Positions 1-6,056 of a stretch of 12,557 nucleotides of DNA are shown here, one piece after another (the first letter of the stretch is position 1; every line of letters begins with the position of its first letter). This DNA is from an uncultured bacterium. Its GTDB lineage: Bacteria; Cyanobacteriota; Vampirovibrionia; Gastranaerophilales; Gastranaerophilaceae. The position numbers and the translations under genes were made by a program. The notes under the pieces were generated by a model. The model did no database searches. It was not told the DNA's origin and saw only the letters and a program-made list of their open reading frames with translations. The stretch lies in contig USHE01000042.1 of NCBI GenBank assembly GCA_900554385.1, positions 1 through 12,557 of the forward strand, read 5' to 3'.

Positions 1-744
1 ATCAGCAAGTCCGCCCTGATTAATTAAATCAACGAGAAGCTTCATTTCGTGTAGAACTTCAAAGTATGCCATATAAGGTGAATAACCGGCATCGACTAAA
101 GTTTCAAATCCGGCTTTTATAAGTGCTGATACTCCGCCACAAATTACAGCCTGTTCTCCAAAAAGGTCAGTTTCTGTTTCTTCTTTGAATGTTGTTTCAA
201 TAATTCCTGCACGCCCTGCACCGATGGCAGCAGCGTAAGAGAGTGCAACATCTTTTGAATTTCCTGACGGGTCTTGATATATTGCGATTAAAGACGGAAC
301 GCCTCTGCCTTCCAGATATTCGCTTCTTACGGTATGGCCTGGCCCTTTCGGTGCAACCATTATTACATTTACATCAGCAGGTGCAACAATTTTTTTATAA
401 TGGATATTGAAGCCGTGTGAGAACATCAAATATTGTCCTGCTCTTAAATATGGTTTAATTTGTTCTTCATAAACTTTAGCTTGAATTTCATCCGGAATAA
501 GTATTTGGACAATATCCGCAAACTTTACGGCATCTTCAATAGACATTGTTCTAAAACCGTAATCAACAGCTTTTTGTTCGGATTTTCCGCCGGTGCGGAG
601 TCCCAAAATGACGTCACATCCGCTATCTTTGAGGTTTGTTGACTGTCCGTAGCCCTGAGAGCCGAAACCTATTATCGCAATCGTTTTTGTCTTAATTAAA
701 TTTTTGTCAATATCTTTATCAAGATAAATTTTAAGACTGTCCAT
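1..744 (-). CDS. ilvC: Ketol-acid reductoisomerase, C-terminus cut by window edge
   Basis: Second common step of valine, leucine and isoleucine synthesis: Mg2+-dependent isomerisation and NAD(P)H reduction of acetolactate or acetohydroxybutyrate, in the cytosol. 248 residues are present of about 330 expected for the short (class I) form. The N-terminal Rossmann domain has the dinucleotide motif GFGSQG at 26-31 and a cofactor loop LRTGGKSEQKA at 49-59; the Arg, Lys and Ser there suggest NADPH, by inference. Further motifs are SHGFNI with His110, APKGPGHTVR with Lys133, and the metal-binding DLFGEQ with Asp193 and Glu197. The C-terminal knotted domain begins with Glu229 and Glu233 (FEVLHEMK). 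The conserved Ser near 254 lies outside the window. The ATG at 744 is preceded by AGAAGGG at good spacing. It is transcribed off the left edge; no ilvB or ilvN is visible. Confidence 0.96.
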   Translation of the reverse strand, partial: MDSLKIYLDKDIDKNLIKTKTIAIIGFGSQGYGQSTNLKDSGCDVILGLRTGGKSEQKAVDYGFRTMSIEDAVKFADIVQILIPDEIQAKVYEEQIKPYLRAGQYLMFSHGFNIHYKKIVAPADVNVIMVAPKGPGHTVRSEYLEGRGVPSLIAIYQDPSGNSKDVALSYAAAIGAGRAGIIETTFKEETETDLFGEQAVICGGVSALIKAGFETLVDAGYSPYMAYFEVLHEMKLLVDLINQGGLAD

Positions 745-779
745 ATTAACCCTTCTTTCTATTTCTACTCCTTCACCTG

Positions 780-809
780 ATTGTAGCACAAAGAAGAAAA
801 ATATTTCAA
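780..809 (-). promoter_or_regulatory. Predicted sigma70-type promoter of ilvC
   Basis: On the minus strand, TTGAAA (809-804) is followed by an 18-nt spacer and TACAAT (785-780). The TGC just before the -10 box makes it an extended -10. Transcription would start near 773, giving a leader of about 30 nt ending in the AGAAGGG ribosome site. This gives ilvC its own start, separate from the small gene upstream of it. Consensus match only. Confidence 0.5.
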
Positions 810-896
810 CAAATAGCAACTTTTGTGAAGTAAAAACGAATTTGTTTTGTATACGGCTAAGTGACAGAAAAATGAATTATATAAATCTTTCGTTTT

Positions 897-1118
897 TTAT
901 TGAATATAAGGTTTTGTTCTGACGTATTTCAATTCATAACCGAGTATTTCGCCTATTAGCTTGGCTTCTTCAAACTTTAAAGTGCCGCGTAATAATTTCT
1001 GTGAAATATTCGACTGGGAATAAAATTTTCCTGTGCGTTGTGTCATATCTTTTGCAAGCTGAGTTATGGAAACATCATTTTCTGCAAGAATGGTTTTTAT
1101 GTCTGTTCTTATGCTCAT
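897..1118 (-). CDS. Small helix-turn-helix (Xre/Cro-like) putative DNA-binding protein
   Basis: 73 residues, no other domain. The central part reads as a lambda-repressor-type helix-turn-helix: ITQLAKDM at 18-25 as the first helix, then a longer than usual turn (TQRTGKFY), then SQSNISQKLLRG at 34-45 as the likely recognition helix, then FEEAKLIGEILGYEL as the closing helix. Small single-domain proteins of this kind usually act as repressors, but the target is unknown. It is divergent from the prepilin gene with 118 bp between start codons, and the pilin promoter -35 box lies only 13 bp from this gene's ATG, so it could control that promoter; this is inference. I see no Shine-Dalgarno before the ATG at 1118, and no clear promoter, so initiation is uncertain. 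No clear terminator follows before ilvC. Confidence 0.72.
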   Translation of the reverse strand: MSIRTDIKTILAENDVSITQLAKDMTQRTGKFYSQSNISQKLLRGTLKFEEAKLIGEILGYELKYVRTKPYIQ

Positions 1119-1130
1119 AATATAAATATA

Positions 1131-1159
1131 TTGACATGTTTTTAGCTAAATAGTAAAAT
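1131..1159 (+). promoter_or_regulatory. Predicted sigma70-type promoter of the prepilin gene
   Basis: An exact TTGACA (1131-1136), a 17-nt spacer and TAAAAT (1154-1159), five of six matches to the -10 consensus. Transcription would start near 1166, leaving a leader of about 70 nt before the pilin ATG. It is one of the best promoter matches in the window. A palindrome fills the middle of the spacer, described separately. Confidence 0.65.
1141..1150. promoter_or_regulatory. Palindrome in promoter spacer, candidate operator
   Basis: TTTAGCTAAA is a perfect 10-bp palindrome placed between the -35 and -10 boxes of the pilin promoter, its centre within 1 bp of the spacer centre. A dimeric repressor bound here would block RNA polymerase. 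The divergent small helix-turn-helix gene is the obvious candidate binder, but no binding data are implied. In AT-rich DNA such a palindrome can arise by chance. Confidence 0.35.
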
Positions 1160-1182
1160 TCATGATTATAAAGGAATAATAA

Positions 1183-1218
1183 ATGTTATATAATTATAAA
1201 TATTTTAATATTTTTTAA
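1183..1218 (+). other. Possible short upstream ORF in the pilin leader
   Basis: An 11-codon frame (MLYNYKYFNIF, then TAA) lies in the predicted pilin leader. AAGGAA stands 6 nt before its ATG. Its stop is 18 nt before the pilin ATG, and the pilin ribosome site (AAAGAAAGAGG, 1221-1231) begins 2 nt after the stop, so the two could be translationally coupled. Five of eleven residues are Tyr or Phe, but the DNA here is nearly all A and T, which by itself gives such codons. Confidence 0.22.
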
Positions 1219-1236
1219 TAAAAGAAAGAGGTTGTC

Positions 1237-1926
1237 ATGAATACAAAAGCTTTTACGTTGGCGGAGGTACTTATTACACTTGGTATTATAGGAGTGGTTG
1301 CATCTATGACTCTGCCAACGCTTGTCGGGCATTATAAAAAAGTTGAAGCGTCATCGCGCTTGAAAAAATTTGTATCATCTATGGAACAGGCAGTGAGGTT
1401 AAGCGAAGTTGACAATGGCGATTCAAAAGAATGGTACAAGGCAGAAACTCAGTATGATGAGGACGGGGATGTTGATTATGACGCGCAAAATAAAGTTTCA
1501 AAAGAATTTTTCATGACATATCTTGCCCCTTATTTTAAATATACCTCCATTATTGATGGCAAAAATACTGTAGATGATGAAGGTAATAAAGACGGAACTC
1601 TTACTGCAGTGCATCTGGCGGATGGCTCCAGTTTTTTGTTTAACAATGGCAGCTGTATGGATTTTCAATATGATGTAAATGGAGATAAAAAGCCTAATTC
1701 GCCTGGAAGAGATATATTTGTTTTTTTGTTATGTTTTACAAAAGAGAAAAGAATGGAATATTTTGGAAACAATCGACAGGCTTTTGGTTCTTATAAGACA
1801 GGACAACAATATGATAAGAGTCGTGAAAAGTGTTTAAGAGATTGTAAAAATAACGGTTATTGGTGTTCAGGATTGTTAGAAATTGATTATTGGGAGTTTA
1901 AGGAAGATTATCCTTACAAATTGTAG
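1237..1926 (+). CDS. Prepilin-type (type IV pilin-like / pseudopilin) protein
   Basis: 229 residues. The N-terminus MNTKA-FTLAEVLITLGIIGVVASM is a classic class III signal: a five-residue leader ending in Lys-Ala, Phe at +1, Glu at +5 (residue 10), then a hydrophobic helix to about residue 30. A prepilin peptidase would cut before Phe6 and methylate it, and the mature protein would join a type IV pilus or type II secretion-like filament in the cell envelope. The rest is a soluble, acidic head with DEDGDVD (75-81) and DVNGDKKPN (146-154), Asp/Asn/Gly loops like the calcium loops of some pseudopilins. Six Cys follow residue 139 (140, 166, 199, 203, 210 and nearby spacing suggests disulfides, though only these five are certain). 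Ala rather than Gly precedes the cleavage site. AAAGAAAGAGG gives a strong ribosome site. No assembly genes are nearby, so it is an orphan pilin here. Confidence 0.88.
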   Translation: MNTKAFTLAEVLITLGIIGVVASMTLPTLVGHYKKVEASSRLKKFVSSMEQAVRLSEVDNGDSKEWYKAETQYDEDGDVDYDAQNKVSKEFFMTYLAPYFKYTSIIDGKNTVDDEGNKDGTLTAVHLADGSSFLFNNGSCMDFQYDVNGDKKPNSPGRDIFVFLLCFTKEKRMEYFGNNRQAFGSYKTGQQYDKSREKCLRDCKNNGYWCSGLLEIDYWEFKEDYPYKL

Positions 1927-2026
1927 TTTTAACAAATGTTACAAACTTATATTGATTTATTAAAGTTTCTTCTTATGTTTGCCGATACAGAATATGTAAT
2001 CAGTGAAATCAAGGAGAATTTTATAA

Positions 2027-2182
2027 ATGTTAAAAAAGATTGTATCACCTTCGTGTAATGTATGCGACAGTGTGGAATTTATATTAAGAGGAGCGAGAAA
2101 ACGCCGTAATATGGCGGTTAGTTCGGCTAAAAATATTAATGCCGATGCGGGTATTAAGACAGGGCTTGCAACAGTTAAGTAA
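2027..2182 (+). CDS. Small basic protein of unknown function (51 residues)
   Basis: I do not recognise this protein. The reading frame starts MLKKIVSPSCNVCDSVEF and has AAGGAG (2011-2016) 10 nt before the ATG. It contains a Cys-x-x-Cys pair at 10-13, then a strongly basic patch RGARKRRN at 21-28, then an Ala/Ser/Lys-rich tail ending in TGLATVK. It has no signal peptide or membrane segment. It sits 100 nt after the pilin stop in the same direction, and a strong terminator follows 34 nt after its own stop, so it could be the last gene of the pilin transcript. The opposite strand also holds an open frame, but that one starts with TTG and has no ribosome site. The basic patch could bind nucleic acid; that is a guess. 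Confidence 0.45.
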   Translation: MLKKIVSPSCNVCDSVEFILRGARKRRNMAVSSAKNINADAGIKTGLATVK

Positions 2183-2216
2183 GTGTTCTGCAAGCGTTAA
2201 GATAAGAGAGCTTTAT

Positions 2217-2250
2217 AAAAAAGGACGGTATTTAATTCCCGTCCTTTTTT
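2217..2250. terminator. Two-way Rho-independent terminator
   Basis: AAAAAAGGACGG (2217-2228) pairs perfectly with CCGTCCTTTTTT (2239-2250) around a 10-nt loop. Each strand has a GC stem followed by a T-run, so it can end transcription from the small ORF on the plus strand and from the glycosyltransferase gene on the minus strand. The TAA stop of the minus-strand gene (2234-2232) lies inside the loop. Confidence 0.85.
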
Positions 2251-3965
2251 AGTTTGTAGATTTCTATGAAGATGTAATCGTTAGCTTTTCCGCCTGATTC
2301 ATATTTTTCAATCAGCCTGTAATTTCTTTTTATAAATCTGCATATTTTAAATCCAAAATCCTCACAGATATAATCTTTGCCGTAAAGGTTGTAAATCATG
2401 TTATTTATTAAAAAATATTCAGGCTTATTTTGTAAAAAATCCATGACGATTTTTTCTTCATCAAGAGCTTTTATATGGTTTGGGATAAGGTGATAATACA
2501 TATTATCAGTTTTTCTGCCTGTTATAAAGTTTATCATCGGACCTTCTGGCAGCATAACAACCCTGTCGTTGGTTTTAGTATTATTATTAATCCAGTCGAT
2601 TGTTTTTTGCATAACTTCTGTATGGGATTTTACAGTAGAAATTGTGCCTTTATCTGTTTTTAAATGTCCGTATATGCGGTATTTGGCATTGAATAAAATA
2701 TAAGTGTTGCAAACAGAGAAGAATATTATTGCAATAGACAGATATTTTTTGAGTTTATGTTTTTCAACAAAGTTGTTTTCTGTACCTATAAACCATACCC
2801 AGCAGATTAGCAACGGCAATAGCGAAAGATACAGGGAATACCCTAATCCCAATAATAAGCAATTTACTCTGATACAAGAACAAATAGCAAAGACCGAAAG
2901 TAATATAAATAATTGTGAAGTCTTTGTTTTGAGATGTTTCAGGTTTAAGTACAATATAGCAAGGACTAAGAATAAAACCCATGAAAACGGATTATACATA
3001 ATTAGGCTTTTTGTGCAAAATATTGTTGTTATAAGCATAACAGGTAAAAGTATTACGGCAATGAAAGATTTCAATATGCCGGAATACAGTTTAAAATAAA
3101 GAACAGATGCTGTTAAATATAAAGTTGTGTAAATAAAATTTATAAAAGCAGACTTTATATTAGCCAAAGACCAAGGATAAGTTGAATTTTTTTGATAAAT
3201 TTGTTGTTCTTCTGTTTCAAAAAACTTATGGATAAATTCCATATAATTCTGTAAATCTACCAGACTAAAACCTTGTAAAAACAAAATTCCCCAGCTTAAG
3301 ATTAGCGGAGTAACAAATACAGCAAAATTTAAAAATATAGTCTTAAATGTTTCTTTTCTGAGGATAAGCATTCCGATAAATGGCAGTATGCATAGTAAAA
3401 ATTCGGGTTTGTTTGCTAATGAAAGTCCCAGGCTAAAAGACGCCGGTAAAAGGTATTTTTTATTGTCAAATTTTAGATACAGCAGGCTAAATAGTACAAA
3501 ATATACAAATCCGCATAACGCATAAGGAAAAGCGTATGCGTACGGAAATATATAATTCGTGCAGGTTGTTGAACTGTAAAAATAAACAGACATTATTAGA
3601 AAGCAATATACAAATGAATAATACTGATTTATGAATATTCTGGCTGTCAGGTATAAGCCAACAACTATTAAAAAAGCATTAATAGTTCCTGCTGTGTATA
3701 ATACGTTAAAAGATTTACCAAAAATTGCATATAATACAGCGTTTATCTGGTATGACAAAGGATTATACATCCCGAAAATATCTTTAAAAAGAATCTTGCC
3801 TTCCAGAATAAGCTGCGGCAGGTACGCTTCTCTGCCGTTGTCGTAAAATAAATTCCCGAAATTTCCCCAACTAAATGCTGAACAGATTACGAACAACACA
3901 ACTAATCCTATGATATAGGCTGTGTCTTTTTTATTTTTAATGAAAAATGTCTTTATTTTTTCCAA
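2232..3965 (-). CDS. GT-C type polytopic membrane glycosyltransferase (ArnT/PMT/RgtA-D-like)
   Basis: 577 residues with many hydrophobic helices, the first at about 15-35. The first external loop carries the pattern typical of lipid-linked sugar transferases of the GT-C fold: YDNGREAYLP (41-50), then EGKILFKDIFGMYNP (55-69), with Asp42 and Asp62 the candidate catalytic or metal acids. A soluble C-terminal region from about 450 would face the periplasm. Such enzymes move a sugar from a polyprenyl phosphate carrier to a lipid, glycan or protein; donor and acceptor cannot be read here. The start is TTG at 3965, because no ATG comes before Met66 and the first helix and catalytic loop need the upstream part. 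GGTGA stands 4 nt before it. It overlaps the preceding dehydrogenase gene by 13 nt, suggesting coupled translation as the last gene of this operon. Confidence 0.8.
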   Translation of the reverse strand: MEKIKTFFIKNKKDTAYIIGLVVLFVICSAFSWGNFGNLFYDNGREAYLPQLILEGKILFKDIFGMYNPLSYQINAVLYAIFGKSFNVLYTAGTINAFLIVVGLYLTARIFINQYYSFVYCFLIMSVYFYSSTTCTNYIFPYAYAFPYALCGFVYFVLFSLLYLKFDNKKYLLPASFSLGLSLANKPEFLLCILPFIGMLILRKETFKTIFLNFAVFVTPLILSWGILFLQGFSLVDLQNYMEFIHKFFETEEQQIYQKNSTYPWSLANIKSAFINFIYTTLYLTASVLYFKLYSGILKSFIAVILLPVMLITTIFCTKSLIMYNPFSWVLFLVLAILYLNLKHLKTKTSQLFILLSVFAICSCIRVNCLLLGLGYSLYLSLLPLLICWVWFIGTENNFVEKHKLKKYLSIAIIFFSVCNTYILFNAKYRIYGHLKTDKGTISTVKSHTEVMQKTIDWINNNTKTNDRVVMLPEGPMINFITGRKTDNMYYHLIPNHIKALDEEKIVMDFLQNKPEYFLINNMIYNLYGKDYICEDFGFKICRFIKRNYRLIEKYESGGKANDYIFIEIYKLKKDGN

Positions 3966-4393
3966 GGTTTCACCAAAAATTTAATAGCCTTACCCTCGAT
4001 ATGTTGTTGCATAGCCCACTCTATTTTGTCCAAGCCGATAGTATCCGTAATCAGTTTTTCGACTTCAACATCTCCTGAGGCGATGTAATCAAGAGCCATT
4101 CTGATATATTTTGGTGTATGGTGGAATACGCTCATTAAATTAATATCGCCGTAATGCATTTTTGTTGTATCGAAAGTTACAGTAGAACCTGATTTACACC
4201 CGCCGAAGAAATGGACAGTACCACCCGGTCTTACGCAGGAAAATACCCTTTCCCAGATTTCCGGTAATCCTACGCATTCCACTGCAACGTCAAGCCCTTT
4301 TCCTTCTTCTGAATAATCTCTGAATATTTTTTCAGGGTTCGGATATTTTGTCAAATCTACGATATCGTCTGCTTGTGAAAATTCTTCCGCCAT
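3953..4393 (-). CDS. Zinc-dependent dehydrogenase, C-terminal part after an in-frame stop
   Basis: 146 residues forming the second half of a medium-chain dehydrogenase: the rest of the Rossmann fold (DVAVECVGLPEIWERVF, then VRPGGTVHFFGG) and the final catalytic-domain strand ending in GKAIKFLVKPWKK. It lacks both zinc sites and the dinucleotide Gly motif, which lie in the preceding frame. It begins at an ATG two codons after the stop of that frame, and in the same frame. MAEEF would normally follow NPLKL-K inside one continuous protein. There is no Shine-Dalgarno of its own, so any translation would rely on ribosomes restarting after the stop. Alone it should not be active. The next gene overlaps its last 13 nt. 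Confidence 0.75.
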   Translation of the reverse strand: MAEEFSQADDIVDLTKYPNPEKIFRDYSEEGKGLDVAVECVGLPEIWERVFSCVRPGGTVHFFGGCKSGSTVTFDTTKMHYGDINLMSVFHHTPKYIRMALDYIASGDVEVEKLITDTIGLDKIEWAMQQHIEGKAIKFLVKPWKK

Positions 4394-4396
4394 TTT

Positions 4397-4993
4397 TTAT
4401 TTAAGCGGATTTCTGCCTGCAACAATAACTCGCGCTCCTTTTAGTTTGGCAAGTCTTGCAAACATTAAACCAATTGGACCGATACCTATAATTCCGACAC
4501 TTTGTCCTGCTTTTATTTCCGTTCTTTCAACTCCATGCACAACATTTGCAAGCGGTTCACAAAATGCGGCTTTGTCAAAACTAAGACTTTCTGGCAGTAT
4601 GAGCATATTCTTTTCGACAATTCTTGCGGGAACTGTTATAAATTCAGCATAGGCTCCGTTGAGTAAATCAAGGTTTTCGCATAGATTATATTCTTCATGT
4701 CTGCAATAAAAACATTTGCCGCAAGGTGCCGAATTTGCCGCTACTACTCTGTCGCCGACTTTCACATTTTCCACTCCGCGTCCGACTTTTTCCACAATTC
4801 CAGTAAATTCATGTCCAAAACCTGATGGGATGCTTTTTATTAAAACTGGGTGTCCGCGTCTGAATGTTTTCACATCTGTTCCGCAAGTTAATGCTGACAT
4901 TACTTTTACGACAACCTCTCCTTCTTCTGGCGGTTTTACCATAACGTTTTCCAGTTTTATATTTTGCGGTCCGTAATATTGTATTGCTCTCAT
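4397..4993 (-). CDS. Zinc-dependent alcohol/polyol dehydrogenase, N-terminal part
   Basis: 198 residues. This is the GroES-like catalytic domain of a medium-chain dehydrogenase plus the first half of the Rossmann fold. Catalytic zinc ligands are Cys37 (TCGTD), His61-Glu62 (GHEF) and probably Glu146 (FCEPL). The structural zinc site is Cys91, 94, 97 and 105 (CGKCFYC...LC). The dinucleotide motif GIGPIG is at 170-175. The second strand ends VAGRNPLK, with Arg rather than Asp where the cofactor ribose is read, hinting at NADP. Sorbitol, threonine and galactitol-phosphate dehydrogenases share this layout; the substrate is unknown. Translation ends at TAA (4399-4397) in the middle of the cofactor domain. 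It follows the upstream dehydrogenase after 2 nt, and AAGGA lies 6 nt before its ATG. Confidence 0.8.
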   Translation of the reverse strand: MRAIQYYGPQNIKLENVMVKPPEEGEVVVKVMSALTCGTDVKTFRRGHPVLIKSIPSGFGHEFTGIVEKVGRGVENVKVGDRVVAANSAPCGKCFYCRHEEYNLCENLDLLNGAYAEFITVPARIVEKNMLILPESLSFDKAAFCEPLANVVHGVERTEIKAGQSVGIIGIGPIGLMFARLAKLKGARVIVAGRNPLK

Positions 4994-4995
4994 TT

Positions 4996-5979
4996 TTAAT
5001 CCTTAATTTTTATGTAGGCTTTCATAATCTTATTGCTAATTGTATCATCAAAAGCTTGTTGTATGTCATCAAGCTTATAAATTGTCGATACATTTTTAAC
5101 AATTACATCCCAGTTGTGTATCAGTTCATGCGAGTCTTTTAAATCTTTCGGTGATGGTGAATAGCTGCCAAGGACTGTTAGTTCTCTATAATAAATTTCG
5201 TTGTTTGCATAACCTGTATTGTACGGTGTGCTTGAAAAAACGAGAATTGTTCCGCCGCTTCTTACATTTTTTAATGCTGTATCCAGAGCCTTGTCTGCGC
5301 CTGATGTCATAAATACGGCATCAAATTCTTCGGAATTATTCAGTTCCGGTGAAGCTTTCGCGCTTATTCCCAAATCGTTTAATTTTTTAATCCTTTCAGC
5401 TAACAGATCGCACCCTGTAACTTTCATTCCAAAAGCCTTTAATGCTTGTGCCATCAAAAGTCCGATAGAACCCAACCCGACAACAAGAACTTTTGAGTCC
5501 TTCATTAAGTTCGCACGTTTTACAGCTCTCACACAGCATCCTAGAGGTTCGTAGAAAGAGGCTTCTATCTCCGTTAAGTTTTCGGGAATAAGGTGCGCTA
5601 CATTTTGCAAATGTTCTTCTGAAAGATATACAAGTTCGCTAAATCCGCCGGGTCTTATATTTGTACTTTTGAAATGCTCGCACATTGAAACATTACCGTG
5701 TTTGCAGAAATTACATTTCCCGCATGGAATGTGGTGTGAGGTTACTATTTTATCTCCAATTTTGAAATTGGTGTTTGAATTTATAGCTAAAATCTCAGCC
5801 ACAATTTCGTGACCTAAAACAGTTCCGTTGTGAGAAATGTGTTCTCGAAATTTAACGATATCAGAACCGCAGAGTCCGCTTCCTAATACCTTTACTATTG
5901 CACCTTTTCTCCCGTCTAAACCTATATTTTCTGTTTGTTTTACAACAATTTTATCATTATCTATTACTGCTATTTTCAT
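4996..5979 (-). CDS. Zinc-dependent alcohol/polyol dehydrogenase, intact
   Basis: 327 residues, an intact medium-chain dehydrogenase and first gene of the operon. Catalytic zinc ligands are Cys37 (LCGSD), His57-Glu58 (LGHE) and Glu144 (YEPLG). The structural zinc site is Cys86, 89, 92 and 100 (CGKCNFC...MC). The Rossmann motif GLGSIG is at 168-173, and the second strand ends GCDLL with Asp191, which normally selects NAD over NADP. It would oxidise an alcohol or sugar alcohol, or reduce the matching carbonyl, in the cytosol; family resemblance is to sorbitol and galactitol-phosphate type enzymes, but no substrate can be assigned. AGAGG stands 6 nt before the ATG. It shares the fold and zinc ligands of the broken dehydrogenase that follows but differs widely in sequence, so they are not a recent duplication. 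Confidence 0.9.
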   Translation of the reverse strand: MKIAVIDNDKIVVKQTENIGLDGRKGAIVKVLGSGLCGSDIVKFREHISHNGTVLGHEIVAEILAINSNTNFKIGDKIVTSHHIPCGKCNFCKHGNVSMCEHFKSTNIRPGGFSELVYLSEEHLQNVAHLIPENLTEIEASFYEPLGCCVRAVKRANLMKDSKVLVVGLGSIGLLMAQALKAFGMKVTGCDLLAERIKKLNDLGISAKASPELNNSEEFDAVFMTSGADKALDTALKNVRSGGTILVFSSTPYNTGYANNEIYYRELTVLGSYSPSPKDLKDSHELIHNWDVIVKNVSTIYKLDDIQQAFDDTISNKIMKAYIKIKD

Positions 5980-6006
5980 ACTCCGCCTCTGTTAATCCTC
6001 AAATAA

Positions 6007-6035
6007 ATTTTAACATAAACCTTGCGAACAGGCAA
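6007..6035 (-). promoter_or_regulatory. Predicted promoter of the dehydrogenase-glycosyltransferase operon
   Basis: On the minus strand, TTGCCT (6035-6030), a 17-nt spacer and TAAAAT (6012-6007), with TGT just before the -10 giving an extended -10. Transcription would start near 6000, about 20 nt before the ATG at 5979. The -35 box lies inside the spacer of the opposite-facing promoter. Confidence 0.5.
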
Positions 6036-6050
6036 AAAAAAATATATAAT
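6022..6050 (+). promoter_or_regulatory. Predicted promoter giving a leaderless mRNA
   Basis: TTGCGA (6022-6027), a 17-nt spacer and a perfect TATAAT (6045-6050). The expected start point, about 7 nt after the -10, falls on the ATG of the next gene (6057) or within a base or two, and no Shine-Dalgarno precedes that ATG. Promoter and missing ribosome site agree on a leaderless transcript. Confidence 0.55.
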
Positions 6051-6056
6051 GTTAAT

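Larger units (their letters stand above)
3953..4993 (-). pseudogene. Whole dehydrogenase gene interrupted by one in-frame ochre codon
   Basis: The two halves above lie in the same frame, separated only by TAA and one AAA codon: CTT AAA TAA AAA ATG GCG. Reading the stop as a sense codon gives one protein of about 346 residues, normal length for the family, with no missing or repeated segment. A single T-to-A change from TTA (Leu) explains it. It is therefore a nonsense allele, a base-call error, or a split that survives by restarting at the ATG. It is not a frameshift. Confidence 0.7.

Noticed and set aside
1189..1198. Palindrome TATAATTATA in the pilin leader
   Set aside because: The surrounding DNA is almost only A and T, so such palindromes are expected by chance.
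1960..2193. A 77-residue open frame on the minus strand with hydrophobic stretches
   Set aside because: It begins with TTG, has no ribosome site, and lies opposite a plus-strand frame with a good Shine-Dalgarno. It recalls no known family.
2164..2195. Inverted repeat GCTTGCA / TGCAAGC with an 18-nt loop
   Set aside because: It overlaps the end of the small ORF, has a long loop and no T-run; the better terminator lies just after it.
2704..3099. A 131-residue plus-strand frame inside the glycosyltransferase gene
   Set aside because: No ribosome site or recognisable domain, and the minus-strand gene covers it fully.
4391..4405. Reassignment of TAA to an amino acid to explain the split dehydrogenase
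   Set aside because: TAA is the natural end of several intact genes here (L21, mraY, the GNAT-like gene, the glycosyltransferase, the other dehydrogenase), so it works as a stop.
4391..4405. A frameshift in the A-run as the cause of the split dehydrogenase
   Set aside because: The parts before and after the stop are in the same frame, so no insertion or deletion is needed.
5898..6056. An N-terminal extension of the GNAT-like protein with hydrophobic residues, resembling a signal peptide
   Set aside because: It lies across the start of the divergent dehydrogenase and both promoters, and the predicted transcript starts after it.
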